Below are positions 35,985 to 44,452 of a DNA stretch of 64,000 nucleotides, one piece after another. How positions within the stretch are numbered: position 1 is the first letter of the stretch; each line of letters opens with the position of its first letter. Below the pieces are notes generated by a model that had not been told where the DNA came from, did no database searches, and saw only the letters and a list, made by a program, of their open reading frames with translations. This stretch comes from Brachybacterium sp. SGAir0954 (GTDB taxonomy: Bacteria > Actinomycetota > Actinomycetes > Actinomycetales > Dermabacteraceae). The translations under genes were made by a program, and so were the position numbers. Where the stretch lies: the NCBI RefSeq assembly GCF_005490785.1, contig NZ_CP027295.1, forward strand, positions 2,604,001 through 2,668,000, in the 5' to 3' direction.

Positions 35985-37390
35985 CCCTCGGCCTGCGGGA
36001 GCGAGCCCGCACCGAGGAGCAGCAGGGCCTCGGCGAGGCAGACCCGGGCGAACTCCCCCAGGTGCAGGGACTCGTCGATCCCGTGGGCGCGGGACTGCGG
36101 GTCCTCGACCCCGGTCACGAGCACGGAGGCCTGCGGGAAGACCTCGAGGAGGTCGGCGATGAAGGGGATCGATCCCCCGAGCCCGGTGTCCACCGCCTCG
36201 GTCCCCCAGGCGGCGCCGAGCGCCTGCCGGGCGAGCGCCGTCGCCGGGCTCGCGAGATCCGCGCCGTAGGGACGGCCCTGCTCGCCGGGATGCACGGTCA
36301 GCCGGGCGGTGCGCGGGGTGTGGCGCTCGAGGTGCGCCAGCAGAGCGTCCTCGGCGGCCTGCGGGTCCTGGCCCGGCGGGATGCGCAGGGAGACCTTGGC
36401 CCGGGCGACCGGGACGAGGGTGTTGGACGCCTCGCGCACGGACGGCGCGTCGATGCCGATCACCGAGAGGGCGGGCCTCGTCCACATCCGCGCCGCTATG
36501 GACCCGCGGCCGGAGAGCTCGAGCCCCTCGGGGACGCCAGCATCGCGGCGGTAGTCCTCCTCGGGCATCTCGACGGCCGGGTCCGGGGCGTGGACGAGCC
36601 CCTCGATCGCGACCTCGCCCTCGTCGTCGTGCAGCGTCGCGAGCAGCCGGGCGAGCTGTGTCGGCGCGTCCAGGACGGGGCCGCCGAAGATGCCCGAGTG
36701 CACGGCGTGCTCGAGGACGCGCACCTCCACCACCGCGTCCACGAGGCCGCGCAGGGAGGCGGTGATCGCAGGGGTGCCGACGGCCCAGTTCGCGGAGTCC
36801 GCGACGATGATCAGGTCCGCGGCGAGGGCGTCGCGGTGCGCCTCGATGAAGGGGCGGAAGGTCGGCGATCCGGCCTCCTCCTCCCCCTCGACGAAGACGG
36901 TCACGCCGATCCCCTCGGCCGCGAGCCGCTCCCCCACCAGACGCAGCGCCGTGACATGAGCCATGACGCCGGCCTTGTCGTCCGCCGCGCCGCGGCCGTA
37001 GAGCCGGTCCCCACGACGCTCGGGCGCGAAGGGCTCGCTCGACCAGGAGTCGACGTCCCCGGTGGGCTGGACGTCGTGGTGCGCGTAGAGCATGACGGTG
37101 GGGCGTCCCGGCGCGGCGGGGAGACGGCCGATCACCGCGGGCGCACCGTCCTCGACGGCCGTGATCCGCACGTCCGGGAGCCCGGCGTCCTCGAGCAGCG
37201 CGGCGACGGCGGAGGCGCTGCGCTGCACCGGCTCGCGGTCGTAGCCCGGGAAGGCGATCGAGGGGATGCGGACGAGGTCCTCGAGGTCCGCGACGGAGCG
37301 CTCGAGCATCGGCTCGAGCCGCGCTCGGAGCTCCTGGACCAGGGCGGGATCGGGAGCCGGGACGGGATGGGCGGAGGAGGTCGTGCTCAT
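35981..37390 (-). CDS. M20-family dipeptidase/metallopeptidase
   Basis: The 469-residue enzyme has the M20 zinc ligands: LYAHHDVQPTGD, GRGAADDKAG with the bridging Asp, FVEGEEEAGSP with the catalytic Glu pair, DSANW and a late GIDESLHLGEF with the final His. A dimerisation domain lies between about 200 and 350. It matches dipeptidases that follow the HesB gene in many actinobacteria. The ATG is seven bases after TACGGT with no ribosome binding site. The substrate is probably a dipeptide or N-acyl amino acid in the cytoplasm. Confidence 0.92.
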   Translation of the reverse strand: MSTTSSAHPVPAPDPALVQELRARLEPMLERSVADLEDLVRIPSIAFPGYDREPVQRSASAVAALLEDAGLPDVRITAVEDGAPAVIGRLPAAPGRPTVMLYAHHDVQPTGDVDSWSSEPFAPERRGDRLYGRGAADDKAGVMAHVTALRLVGERLAAEGIGVTVFVEGEEEAGSPTFRPFIEAHRDALAADLIIVADSANWAVGTPAITASLRGLVDAVVEVRVLEHAVHSGIFGGPVLDAPTQLARLLATLHDDEGEVAIEGLVHAPDPAVEMPEEDYRRDAGVPEGLELSGRGSIAARMWTRPALSVIGIDAPSVREASNTLVPVARAKVSLRIPPGQDPQAAEDALLAHLERHTPRTARLTVHPGEQGRPYGADLASPATALARQALGAAWGTEAVDTGLGGSIPFIADLLEVFPQASVLVTGVEDPQSRAHGIDESLHLGEFARVCLAEALLLLGAGSLPQAEG

Positions 37391-37397
37391 GGCTCCC

Positions 37398-37403
37398 ACC
37401 GTA
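37398..37403 (-). promoter_or_regulatory. -10 element for leaderless dipeptidase mRNA
   Basis: TACGGT on the minus strand, seven-base spacer, then the ATG at 37390. It faces away from the similar element of the DUF3043 gene 38 bases away. Confidence 0.45.
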
Positions 37404-37440
37404 CCGGCCCCCTGGGAGGCGTCCCTGGGGACGCTCCGCC

Positions 37441-37446
37441 TAGACT
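37441..37446 (+). promoter_or_regulatory. -10 element for leaderless DUF3043 mRNA
   Basis: TAGACT is followed by six bases (gccgtg) and the GTG at 37453. The adjacent GTG at 37450 is only three bases away, too close to be the likely start. Confidence 0.5.
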
Positions 37447-37452
37447 GCCGTG

Positions 37453-38076
37453 GTGAACTCCTCCCAGCCGCCGACCCCCGAGAGCCCCGCATCCCGCGAC
37501 ACGGATGCCGCGCGCACCGCCGCGAAGGGCCGCCCCACCCGCTCCCGCAAGGAGGCGGAGGCCGCCCGTCGCCGGCCTCTCGTCGTCTCCGACCGCAAGG
37601 AGGCCCGCCGCCGGGACCGCGAGCGCTCGCGGACCCGTCAGATGGAGGCCCAGCAGGCCCTCGTGACCGGTGACGAAGCGAAGATGCCGCTCCAGCACCG
37701 CGGCCCCGAGCGCCGCCGGGTGCGGGACCTGGTGGACACCCGCCACAACGTCGCCGAGTACTTCTTCCCGGTCGCGCTCGTGTTCATGATCGTCGCGCTC
37801 GTCCTGCCGCTGATCGACCAGTCGCTGTACCTCGCGATGAGCACCCTGCTCATCGCGCTGCTGTGGGGTGGTATCGCGATCTGCGTGATCGACGCGTTCT
37901 TCCTGCGCCGCCGGCTCCGTGCCGCCCTCACCGAGGAATTCGGCGAGGTGAAGCGCGGGCTCGTGGGCTACGGCATCATGCGGGCGATCCAGATCCGCCG
38001 CTTCCGCCTGCCCAAGCCCCAGGTCAAGCACGGCGGCGCGCCTGTCGAGCCGAAGAAGTCCCGCGCGAAGCGCTGA
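37453..38076 (+). CDS. DUF3043 domain membrane protein
   Basis: The 207-residue protein has a highly basic N-terminus with KGRPTRSRKEAEAARRRPLV and RKEARRRDRERSRTRQMEAQ, then PLQHRGPERRRVRDLVDTRHNVAEYFFP, two membrane helices at about 101-120 and 127-148, and a basic C-terminus. This is the pattern of the DUF3043 family, found across actinobacteria near hesB and a dipeptidase. Its role is unknown; both ends appear cytoplasmic and positively charged, so contact with nucleic acid or phospholipid is possible. A shared terminator separates it from convergent aspS. Confidence 0.87.
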   Translation: MNSSQPPTPESPASRDTDAARTAAKGRPTRSRKEAEAARRRPLVVSDRKEARRRDRERSRTRQMEAQQALVTGDEAKMPLQHRGPERRRVRDLVDTRHNVAEYFFPVALVFMIVALVLPLIDQSLYLAMSTLLIALLWGGIAICVIDAFFLRRRLRAALTEEFGEVKRGLVGYGIMRAIQIRRFRLPKPQVKHGGAPVEPKKSRAKR

Positions 38077-38140
38077 GCTCCCGCCCCGCCCGGGCCCGGT
38101 CCGTCGGGACACCGGATGCCGGGCAGGCCGACAGCACGAG

Positions 38141-38172
38141 GAGGGCCCCGCACCGAACGGTGCGGGGCCCTC
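38141..38172. terminator. Bidirectional terminator between DUF3043 gene and aspS
   Basis: A perfect 15-bp inverted repeat (gagggccccgcaccg) separated by two bases lies between the convergent stops; the innermost pairs would form the loop. It is followed by tccctc. Confidence 0.75.
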
Positions 38173-38198
38173 CCTCGTCGTGGCGTCGGCTCAGGCGC

Positions 38199-40019
38199 TC
38201 AGGCCTCGGCGGAGCCCTGCGCGGCGCCCTCGGCGGTCGCCTGCTGCTCCTTCGCGACGGCCTTGGGCTCGGGCTTCGCATCGACCCCGGCCTCCTTGCG
38301 CTGCTGCGGCGTGATCGCCGCCGGCGCCTGGGTGAGCGGGTCGAAGCCGCCGCCGGACTTCGGGAACGCGATGACCTCGCGGATCGAGTCGGTGCCCGCG
38401 AGCAGGGCCGCGACGCGGTCCCAGCCGAAGGCGATGCCGCCGTGCGGCGGGGCGCCGAAGGCGAAGGCGTCGAGGAGGAACCCGAACTTCTCGCGGGCCT
38501 GCTCCTCGTCGATCCCCATGACGGAGAACACCCGCTCCTGCACGTCCCGCTGGTGGATGCGGATCGAGCCGCCGCCGATCTCGTTGCCGTTGCAGACGAT
38601 GTCGTAGGCGTAGGCGAGGGCCTCGCCGGGCTCCTTGTCGAAGCTGTCGAGGAACTCGGGCTTCGGGGAGGTGAAGGCGTGGTGCACGGCGGTCCAGGCG
38701 CCGGAGCCCACGGCCACGTCGCCCGCGGCGACCGCGTCACCGGCCGGCTCGAACATGGGCGCGTCCATGACCCACACGAAGGAGAACGCGTCGTGGTCGA
38801 TGAGGCCCAGGCGCTCGGCGATCTCGGCCCGGGCGCCGCCGAGCAGCGCGCGGGACGGCTTGGCCTCGCCCGCGGCGAAGAACACGCAGTCGCCGGGCTT
38901 CGCCCCGACCTTCTCCGCGAGCCCGGCCTTCTCCTCCTCGGAGATGTTCTTGGAGACGGGGCCGGTGAGGCTGCCGTCCTCCTGGATCAGGACGTAGGCG
39001 AGGCCGCGCGCGCCGCGCTGCTTGGCCCACTCCTGCCAGGCGTCGAGCGTGCGACGCGGCTGCGAGGCGCCGCCGGCCATGACGACCGCGCCCACGTACG
39101 GCGACTGGAACACGCGGAACGGCGTGTTCGCGAAGTACTCCGTCATCTCGACGATCTCGAGGTCGAAGCGCAGGTCCGGCTTGTCGGAGCCGTAGCGCCG
39201 CATCGACTCCTCGTAGGTGATCCGCGGGATCGGGGTGCTGACCTCGTGGCCGGCGGTCCGCCACACGTTCACGAGCAGCTGCTCGGCGAGCGCGATGACG
39301 TCCTCCTGGTCCACGAAGCTCATCTCGATGTCGAGCTGGGTGAACTCGGGCTGGCGGTCCGCTCGGAAGTCCTCGTCGCGGTAGCAGCGGGCGATCTGGA
39401 AGTACTTCTCCATGCCGGAGACCATCAGCAGCTGCTTGAACAGCTGCGGCGACTGCGGGAGCGCGTACCAGGAGCCCGGCGAGAGGCGCGCGGGGACCAG
39501 GAAGTCCCGGGCGCCCTCGGGGGTGGAGCGCGTGAGGGTCGGGGTCTCGATCTCGACGAAGCCGTCGTCCAGCAGCGTCTCGCGCGCCGCGCGGTTGATC
39601 TGCGAGCGCAGTCGCAGCGCGGCGGCGGGGCCCTGTCGGCGCAGGTCGAGGTAGCGGTAGCGCAGCCGCGCCTCCTCGCCGACCTCGGTGTGCTCGTCGA
39701 GCTGGAAGGGCAGCGGCGCGGAGGTGTTGAGCACCTCGACCTCGGTCGCGGTGACCTCGATCTCACCGGTGGGCAGCTGAGGGTTCTCGTTGCCGGCGGG
39801 GCGGCGGTCGACCGTGCCCACGACCTTGAGGACGTACTCGTTGCGCAGGTGCATCGCCTCGTCCTCGCGCACCACGACCTGGGCGACGCCGCTCGCGTCG
39901 CGCAGATCGAGGAAGGTCACTCCGCCGTGGTCACGGCGTCGGCCGATCCAACCGGTCAGGGTGACGGTCTGTCCGATGTGCTCCGTGCGGAGCTCGCCGG
40001 CGTGGTGGGTGCGCAGCAC
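38199..40019 (-). CDS. aspS: Aspartyl-tRNA synthetase
   Basis: The 606-residue class II enzyme has an N-terminal OB-fold anticodon-binding domain ([21 protein letters not shown]), the catalytic core with motif 2 [20 protein letters not shown], flipping-loop [10 protein letters not shown], a bacterial GAD insertion (from about 290) and motif 3 [17 protein letters not shown]-terminal tail of about 30 residues ([20 protein letters not shown]) is Ala/Glu/Lys-rich. The GTG follows GAAGGA. Whether it also charges tRNA-Asn depends on the Asn system, which cannot be judged here. A minus-strand TACTCT at 40097-40102 may be its -10. Confidence 0.97.
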   Translation of the reverse strand: MLRTHHAGELRTEHIGQTVTLTGWIGRRRDHGGVTFLDLRDASGVAQVVVREDEAMHLRNEYVLKVVGTVDRRPAGNENPQLPTGEIEVTATEVEVLNTSAPLPFQLDEHTEVGEEARLRYRYLDLRRQGPAAALRLRSQINRAARETLLDDGFVEIETPTLTRSTPEGARDFLVPARLSPGSWYALPQSPQLFKQLLMVSGMEKYFQIARCYRDEDFRADRQPEFTQLDIEMSFVDQEDVIALAEQLLVNVWRTAGHEVSTPIPRITYEESMRRYGSDKPDLRFDLEIVEMTEYFANTPFRVFQSPYVGAVVMAGGASQPRRTLDAWQEWAKQRGARGLAYVLIQEDGSLTGPVSKNISEEEKAGLAEKVGAKPGDCVFFAAGEAKPSRALLGGARAEIAERLGLIDHDAFSFVWVMDAPMFEPAGDAVAAGDVAVGSGAWTAVHHAFTSPKPEFLDSFDKEPGEALAYAYDIVCNGNEIGGGSIRIHQRDVQERVFSVMGIDEEQAREKFGFLLDAFAFGAPPHGGIAFGWDRVAALLAGTDSIREVIAFPKSGGGFDPLTQAPAAITPQQRKEAGVDAKPEPKAVAKEQQATAEGAAQGSAEA

Positions 40020-40160
40020 GAGGTCGTCCTTCGTTCTTCGGGGCGGCGGGAGCGGGGCTCCGCCGAGAGGTCGGCGTGCCGCGGGGGCACCGGTTCAGAG
40101 TACCGCGCAAGGTGAGCGATCTCGCCACCGCGCCCCCTGTCGCGGCGCAAGGGGCGTCCG

Positions 40161-40166
40161 TAGACT
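40161..40166 (+). promoter_or_regulatory. -10 element for the DEAD-box helicase
   Basis: TAGACT lies about 120 bases before the ATG at 40286, giving a leader of roughly 112 bases, unusually long for this window. A weak -35 candidate CTGTCG is 18 bases upstream. Confidence 0.45.
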
Positions 40167-40285
40167 GAGCGGGTTCCGACCAGCGGCCGACCTGCGGCAT
40201 CGCCGGTCCGTCACGGCCCCGAGCGGGCCCGCCTCCTGCGCTTCGACCTGGTGCGGGAAACCACCCACCTCCGTCGAAGGACACC

Positions 40286-42235
40286 ATGACCGACGTCTCC
40301 CCTGCCCCTGATCACGAGGGCGCCGCCGCCTCCTCCGTCCCCGCCGAGCCCGGCACGGACGAGCAGAGCGCCGCGCAGCCCTCGGCAGAGGCACCGGCCC
40401 CGCGCAGCGAGGGCCCCACCTTCGAGGACCTCGACCTGCCGCCGGCGCTCCGCCGCGCGGTCGCCGACCTCGGCTTCGAGCGCCCCTCCCCCATCCAGGC
40501 CAAGGCCATCCCCGTGCTGCTCCAGGGTCGCGACGTCATCGGCGTCGCCCAGACCGGCACCGGCAAGACCGCCGCCTTCGGCCTCCCGCTGCTCGCCGCG
40601 GTGGATCCGTCCCTCCGCGAGGTCCAGGCCTTCGTGCTCACCCCGACCCGCGAGCTGGCCATGCAGGTGGCCGATGCCATCACCTCGTTCGCCTCTTCGA
40701 TCGGCGGCCTCGAGGTCGTCGCCGTCTACGGCGGCTCCCCCTACCCGCCCCAGGAGCGCGCGCTGGCCCGCGGCGCCCAGGTCGTCGTCGGCACCCCCGG
40801 CCGCGTCATGGACCACATGCGCCGCTCGAGCCTGCGACTGGACACGGTGCGCTTCGCCGTCCTCGACGAGGCCGACGAGATGCTCCGCATGGGCTTCGCG
40901 GAGGACGTCGAGGAGATCCTGTCGAAGGCTCCCGCCTCCCGCCAGGTGGCGCTGTTCTCCGCCACCATGCCGCCCGCGATCCGCAAGGTCGCGGCCGATC
41001 ACATGACCGACCCCGAGCGGATCAGCATCACCCCGCAGTCCTCGACGGTCTCGAGCGTCCACCAGACCTTCGCCGTCGTCCCCTTCCGTCACCGCACCGG
41101 AGCGCTCTCCCGCGTGCTCGCGACCTCCGACGCCGAGGCCGCGATCGTCTTCGTGCGCACCCGCGCCGCCGCCGAGGAGGTGGGCACCGAGCTCGTGGCC
41201 CGCGGTCACATCGCGGCGACCATCTCCGGCGACGTGCCGCAGAAGGACCGCGAGAAGATCGTGGAGCGCCTGCGCGACGGCTCCCTGAAGATCCTCGTCG
41301 CGACCGACGTCGCCGCCCGCGGCCTCGACGTCGAGAAGATCGGGCTCGTCGTGAACTTCGACGTGCCCCGCGAGCCCGAGGCCTACGTGCACCGCATCGG
41401 CCGCACCGGCCGCGCGGGCCGCTCCGGTGAGGCGCTGACCTTCATCGGCGGGCACGAGCGCCGCACGCTGCGCACCATCGAGAAGGCCACCAAGCAGACG
41501 CTCGAGGAGGCCGTGATCCCGTCCCCGCGGGACGTCTCGAAGCATCGCCTGGCCACCCTCCTCAAGGAGGTCCCCGCCCGCCAGGAGCGCGGACGCCTCG
41601 AGCTGTACCGCGAGCTGATCGGCGAGTTCGTCGAGAGCCAGGGCATCGACCCGCTCGAGCTGGCCGCCGTGCTGGGAGCGATGACCGTCGGCGACGCCGG
41701 CCCGGGCGCGCCGAACGAGGACGAGGAGTTCACCCAGCAGACCGGTCGCCACGACCGCGACGACCGTCGGGACGACCGTCACGGCGACCGTCGGGACGAT
41801 CGCTCCGGCGGATCGCGCACCGAGCACGGCTACACCCAGTACCGCATCGGCGTGGGCCACACCCACGGGGCGAAGCCGCCGTCGATCCTCGGCACGATCA
41901 CCGGTGAGGGCGGCCTGAACGGCAAGGACGTCGGCAAGATCTCGATCTTCGGCAACTTCGCGCTCGTCCAGATCAAGGGCAGCCTCTCCCCGAAGCAGAT
42001 CGACGACATCAGCCGTGCGCGCATCGCCGGCCGCGAGCTTCGCATCAGCGAGGACACCGGCCCCCGCGGCGGCGGCGGCCGCGGCGGGCGCGACGATCGT
42101 CCCCGTCGTCGCTTCGACGACGACCGCCCGCGCCACCGCGACGGCGATCGTGGGGGCTACCGCGGCGGCGCCCGTCGCGAGGGCTCCTCGCGCTACGACG
42201 CGAAGCGGAGCGGCGGTCGCCGGCACGACGGCTGA
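40286..42235 (+). CDS. deaD: DEAD-box RNA helicase with RNA-binding tail (DeaD/CsdA-like)
   Basis: The 649-residue protein has the complete helicase core: Q motif GFERPSPIQAKAIP, AQTGTGKT, PTRELA, TPGR, DEAD at about 195-198, SAT, then FVRTRAAAEEV, ATDVAARGLD and HRIGRTGRAG. After a dimerisation-like helical region, an Arg/Asp-rich linker leads to a DbpA-type RNA-binding domain (YRIGVGHTHGAKPPSILGTI through RARIAGRELRI) and a Gly/Arg/Asp-rich disordered tail. Such helicases unwind rRNA or mRNA in ribosome assembly and cold shock. The ATG follows GAAGGA. A terminator stem lies downstream. Confidence 0.94.
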   Translation: MTDVSPAPDHEGAAASSVPAEPGTDEQSAAQPSAEAPAPRSEGPTFEDLDLPPALRRAVADLGFERPSPIQAKAIPVLLQGRDVIGVAQTGTGKTAAFGLPLLAAVDPSLREVQAFVLTPTRELAMQVADAITSFASSIGGLEVVAVYGGSPYPPQERALARGAQVVVGTPGRVMDHMRRSSLRLDTVRFAVLDEADEMLRMGFAEDVEEILSKAPASRQVALFSATMPPAIRKVAADHMTDPERISITPQSSTVSSVHQTFAVVPFRHRTGALSRVLATSDAEAAIVFVRTRAAAEEVGTELVARGHIAATISGDVPQKDREKIVERLRDGSLKILVATDVAARGLDVEKIGLVVNFDVPREPEAYVHRIGRTGRAGRSGEALTFIGGHERRTLRTIEKATKQTLEEAVIPSPRDVSKHRLATLLKEVPARQERGRLELYRELIGEFVESQGIDPLELAAVLGAMTVGDAGPGAPNEDEEFTQQTGRHDRDDRRDDRHGDRRDDRSGGSRTEHGYTQYRIGVGHTHGAKPPSILGTITGEGGLNGKDVGKISIFGNFALVQIKGSLSPKQIDDISRARIAGRELRISEDTGPRGGGGRGGRDDRPRRRFDDDRPRHRDGDRGGYRGGARREGSSRYDAKRSGGRRHDG

Positions 42236-42279
42236 TCCGACGGGGCGGCGGGCGACCGCCGCCCCGTCCCGGCACGCGG

Positions 42280-42313
42280 GAAGGGCCCGCATCCTCACGG
42301 ATGCGGGCCCTTC
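42280..42313. terminator. Bidirectional terminator between helicase and thioredoxin genes
   Basis: A perfect 15-bp stem (gaagggcccgcatcc) with a four-base loop (tcac) lies 45 bases after the helicase stop and 38 bases beyond the thioredoxin stop. Confidence 0.75.
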
Positions 42314-42351
42314 GTCGTGCGATCGGCGTGGCCCTGCGGGCCGGGCGCGGA

Positions 42352-42717
42352 TCAGGAGGGCTGCTGCGCCTCGGCGTAGGCCTTGCGGACCTCCTCCATG
42401 TCCAGGTTCTTCACCTGGCCGATGAGGTCCTCGAGCGCGGCCTGGGGCAGCGCACCCGGCTGGGAGAACACGGGGATGCCCTCACGGTACGCGACCAGCG
42501 TGGGGATCGAGGTGACGCCGTAGCGCATCGCGAGCTCCTGCTGGTCCTCGGTGTCGACCTTCGCGAAGGTGACGTCCTGGTGCTCCTCCGACGCCTTGTC
42601 GAAGATGGGGGCGAAGCGCTGGCACGGCACGCACCAGCCCGCCCAGAAGTCGATGAGGACGACGCCGTCCTCGACGGTCGTGTCGTGGTTCTCGGTGGTC
42701 AGGGTGACAGTAGCCAT
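42352..42717 (-). CDS. trxA: Thioredoxin-family protein with WCVPC active site
   Basis: The 121-residue protein is one thioredoxin fold: TLTTENHDTTVEDGVVLIDF, the redox site WCVPC at residues 28-32, FAKVDTEDQQELAMRYGV, the cis-proline SIPTLV and a C-terminal helix. Classical thioredoxin has WCGPC; Val in place of Gly may alter redox potential or partner choice. A C-terminal extension of about 12 residues (EVRKAYAEAQQPS) is helical. The ATG follows GGAGG. It has no signal peptide, so it is cytoplasmic. It is followed by no reductase gene. Confidence 0.92.
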   Translation of the reverse strand: MATVTLTTENHDTTVEDGVVLIDFWAGWCVPCQRFAPIFDKASEEHQDVTFAKVDTEDQQELAMRYGVTSIPTLVAYREGIPVFSQPGALPQAALEDLIGQVKNLDMEEVRKAYAEAQQPS

Positions 42718-42813
42718 GCTTCCTCCAACGATCTCGGTGCGGGGATCATTCCCACTGTCGCACACGGTGAGGGTGCTCACCGCCGTGTGTGACGGCGAGT
42801 ACCCGGGGACGGG

Positions 42814-44181
42814 TCACGAGCGCGGGCGCGCGACCTCCGACGCCGGGAGGATCCGCACCGTGCGGTCCTCCTCGGGCACCTCCCAGGACCCGGCCGACGC
42901 GGTGGCCTGGTCGCCGGTGCGGATGTCCTTGACCTCGTCCTCGGCGCCGTCGGCCCCGGGGAACCAGACGAAGGGGATCCCCCGCCGGTCGGCGTAGCGG
43001 ATCTGCTTGCCCAGCTTCGCGGCGGTCGGCGCCACCTCGCAGGGCACACCACGCCCGCGCAGGGTGCGGGCCACGGCCTCGCTCGCCCCGCGGGACGCCT
43101 CGTCGGAGACGGCGACGAGCACGCAGGTGGGCACCGGGCGGCTCGGCCGGGCGAGGTCCGCGGAGAGCAGCCGCGAGACGAGACGGGACAGCCCGATGGA
43201 CAGGCCCACCCCCGGGTAGCTGTGGCGGTTGTCCTCCGCGAGACGGTCGTAGCGGCCGCCCGAGCAGACGGAGCCGAGCGACTCGTGGCCCTCGACGAAG
43301 CTCTCGAAGACGGTGCCGGTGTAGTAGTCGAGCCCGCGGGCGATCGAGAGGTCCGCGAGGATCACCCCGGGCACCGCCGCCTCGACGCGCTCGAGCACCG
43401 CGGTCAGCTCGGCGATGCCCTCCTCGACCATGCCCCCGGTCCCGCCGAGCGCGCGGACCCGGTCCCCGAAGGACGCGTCCCGCGAGCGGATCCCCGCGAA
43501 GGCCAGGGCGGCGTCGGCCTGCTCGGCGGTGGCCCCGGCCTCGTCGACGAGGAGGGCGCGCACGGCGTCCTCCCCGATCTTGGGCAGCTTGTCGAGGCTG
43601 CGCAGCACCGCCGTGTGGTCCTCGAAGCCGAGGGAGCGGAAGAACCCCTCGGAGAGCTTGCGGGTGTTGACGTGGATGCTGAAGGCGGGCAGCGGCAGGC
43701 GCGAGAGGATCTCCGCCATGACGATCGCGACCTCGGACTCCACGTGCGCGGGGAGGACGTCCTGCCCGATCACGTCGAGGTCGGCCTGGTAGAACTCGCG
43801 GAACCGGCCGTCCTGGGGCCGCTCCCCGCGCCACACCTTCTGGATCTGGAACCGGCGGAACGGGAAGGCGAGGTCGTTCTGGTGCTCGAGCACGTAGCGG
43901 GCGAGCGGCACCGTGAGGTCGAAGTGCAGACCGAGGGTCCGCGAGGCGTCGGCGGCGGGGTCCTCCTCCTCCGAGGCCTGCAGACGGCGCAGGAGGTAGA
44001 CCTCCTTGTCGATCTCCCCCTTGCGCAGCAGCTGGTCGAGGGGCTCGACCGCGCGCGTCTCGATGCCGGAGAACCCGTGGAGCTCCGCGACCTCGCGGAA
44101 CACGTCGATCACGTGCTGCTCCACCTGGCGCTCCGCGGGGAGCCATTCGGGGAAGCCGGACAGAGCGGCGATCTTCGCCAT
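42814..44181 (-). CDS. hisS: Histidyl-tRNA synthetase
   Basis: The 455-residue class II enzyme has motif 1 near its start, the FDLTVPLARYV block, motif 2 FQIQKVWRGERPQDGRFREFYQ, the HisA motif ARGLDYYTGTVFE and GGRYDRL, motif 3 PGVGLSIGLSRLV, and a C-terminal anticodon-binding domain (VLVAVSDEASRGASEAVA). All are clear. The ATG follows AAGGACG. It is divergent from the DUF349 gene, with a 271-bp gap. It opens the second conserved block (hisS, rsh, apt, secFD). Confidence 0.96.
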   Translation of the reverse strand: MAKIAALSGFPEWLPAERQVEQHVIDVFREVAELHGFSGIETRAVEPLDQLLRKGEIDKEVYLLRRLQASEEEDPAADASRTLGLHFDLTVPLARYVLEHQNDLAFPFRRFQIQKVWRGERPQDGRFREFYQADLDVIGQDVLPAHVESEVAIVMAEILSRLPLPAFSIHVNTRKLSEGFFRSLGFEDHTAVLRSLDKLPKIGEDAVRALLVDEAGATAEQADAALAFAGIRSRDASFGDRVRALGGTGGMVEEGIAELTAVLERVEAAVPGVILADLSIARGLDYYTGTVFESFVEGHESLGSVCSGGRYDRLAEDNRHSYPGVGLSIGLSRLVSRLLSADLARPSRPVPTCVLVAVSDEASRGASEAVARTLRGRGVPCEVAPTAAKLGKQIRYADRRGIPFVWFPGADGAEDEVKDIRTGDQATASAGSWEVPEEDRTVRILPASEVARPRS

Positions 44182-44337
44182 GCGGGTGCACGTCCTTCGA
44201 GGGTGAGGGGAGAGCGGGCCGGTCCATTATCCCCTCCTCGGCGCGCTGGCGTCGTCCCGTCCTCCTCGCCCGGGGCTCCGCCCGGTCGGGGCCCGGTGCG
44301 TGCGCGGGCAGGGGGCGGGGCGCACGCCTGCTCGCTG

Positions 44338-44343
44338 TAGAGT
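44338..44343 (+). promoter_or_regulatory. Possible -10 for the DUF349 gene
   Basis: TAGAGT stands about 110 bases before the GTG at 44453 in the divergent hisS-DUF349 gap. No matching -35 was found, and nothing else was recognised in that gap. Confidence 0.35.
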
Positions 44344-44452
44344 TCCGTGACGTGGTTCCCACCCCGCTCCGCGGGAGGGTCCCGCACCGCCCGGCCGCCC
44401 TCGTGGCGGCAGTGTCCCGCCGCGCAGCGGATCCGTTCGAAGGAGCTCCATC

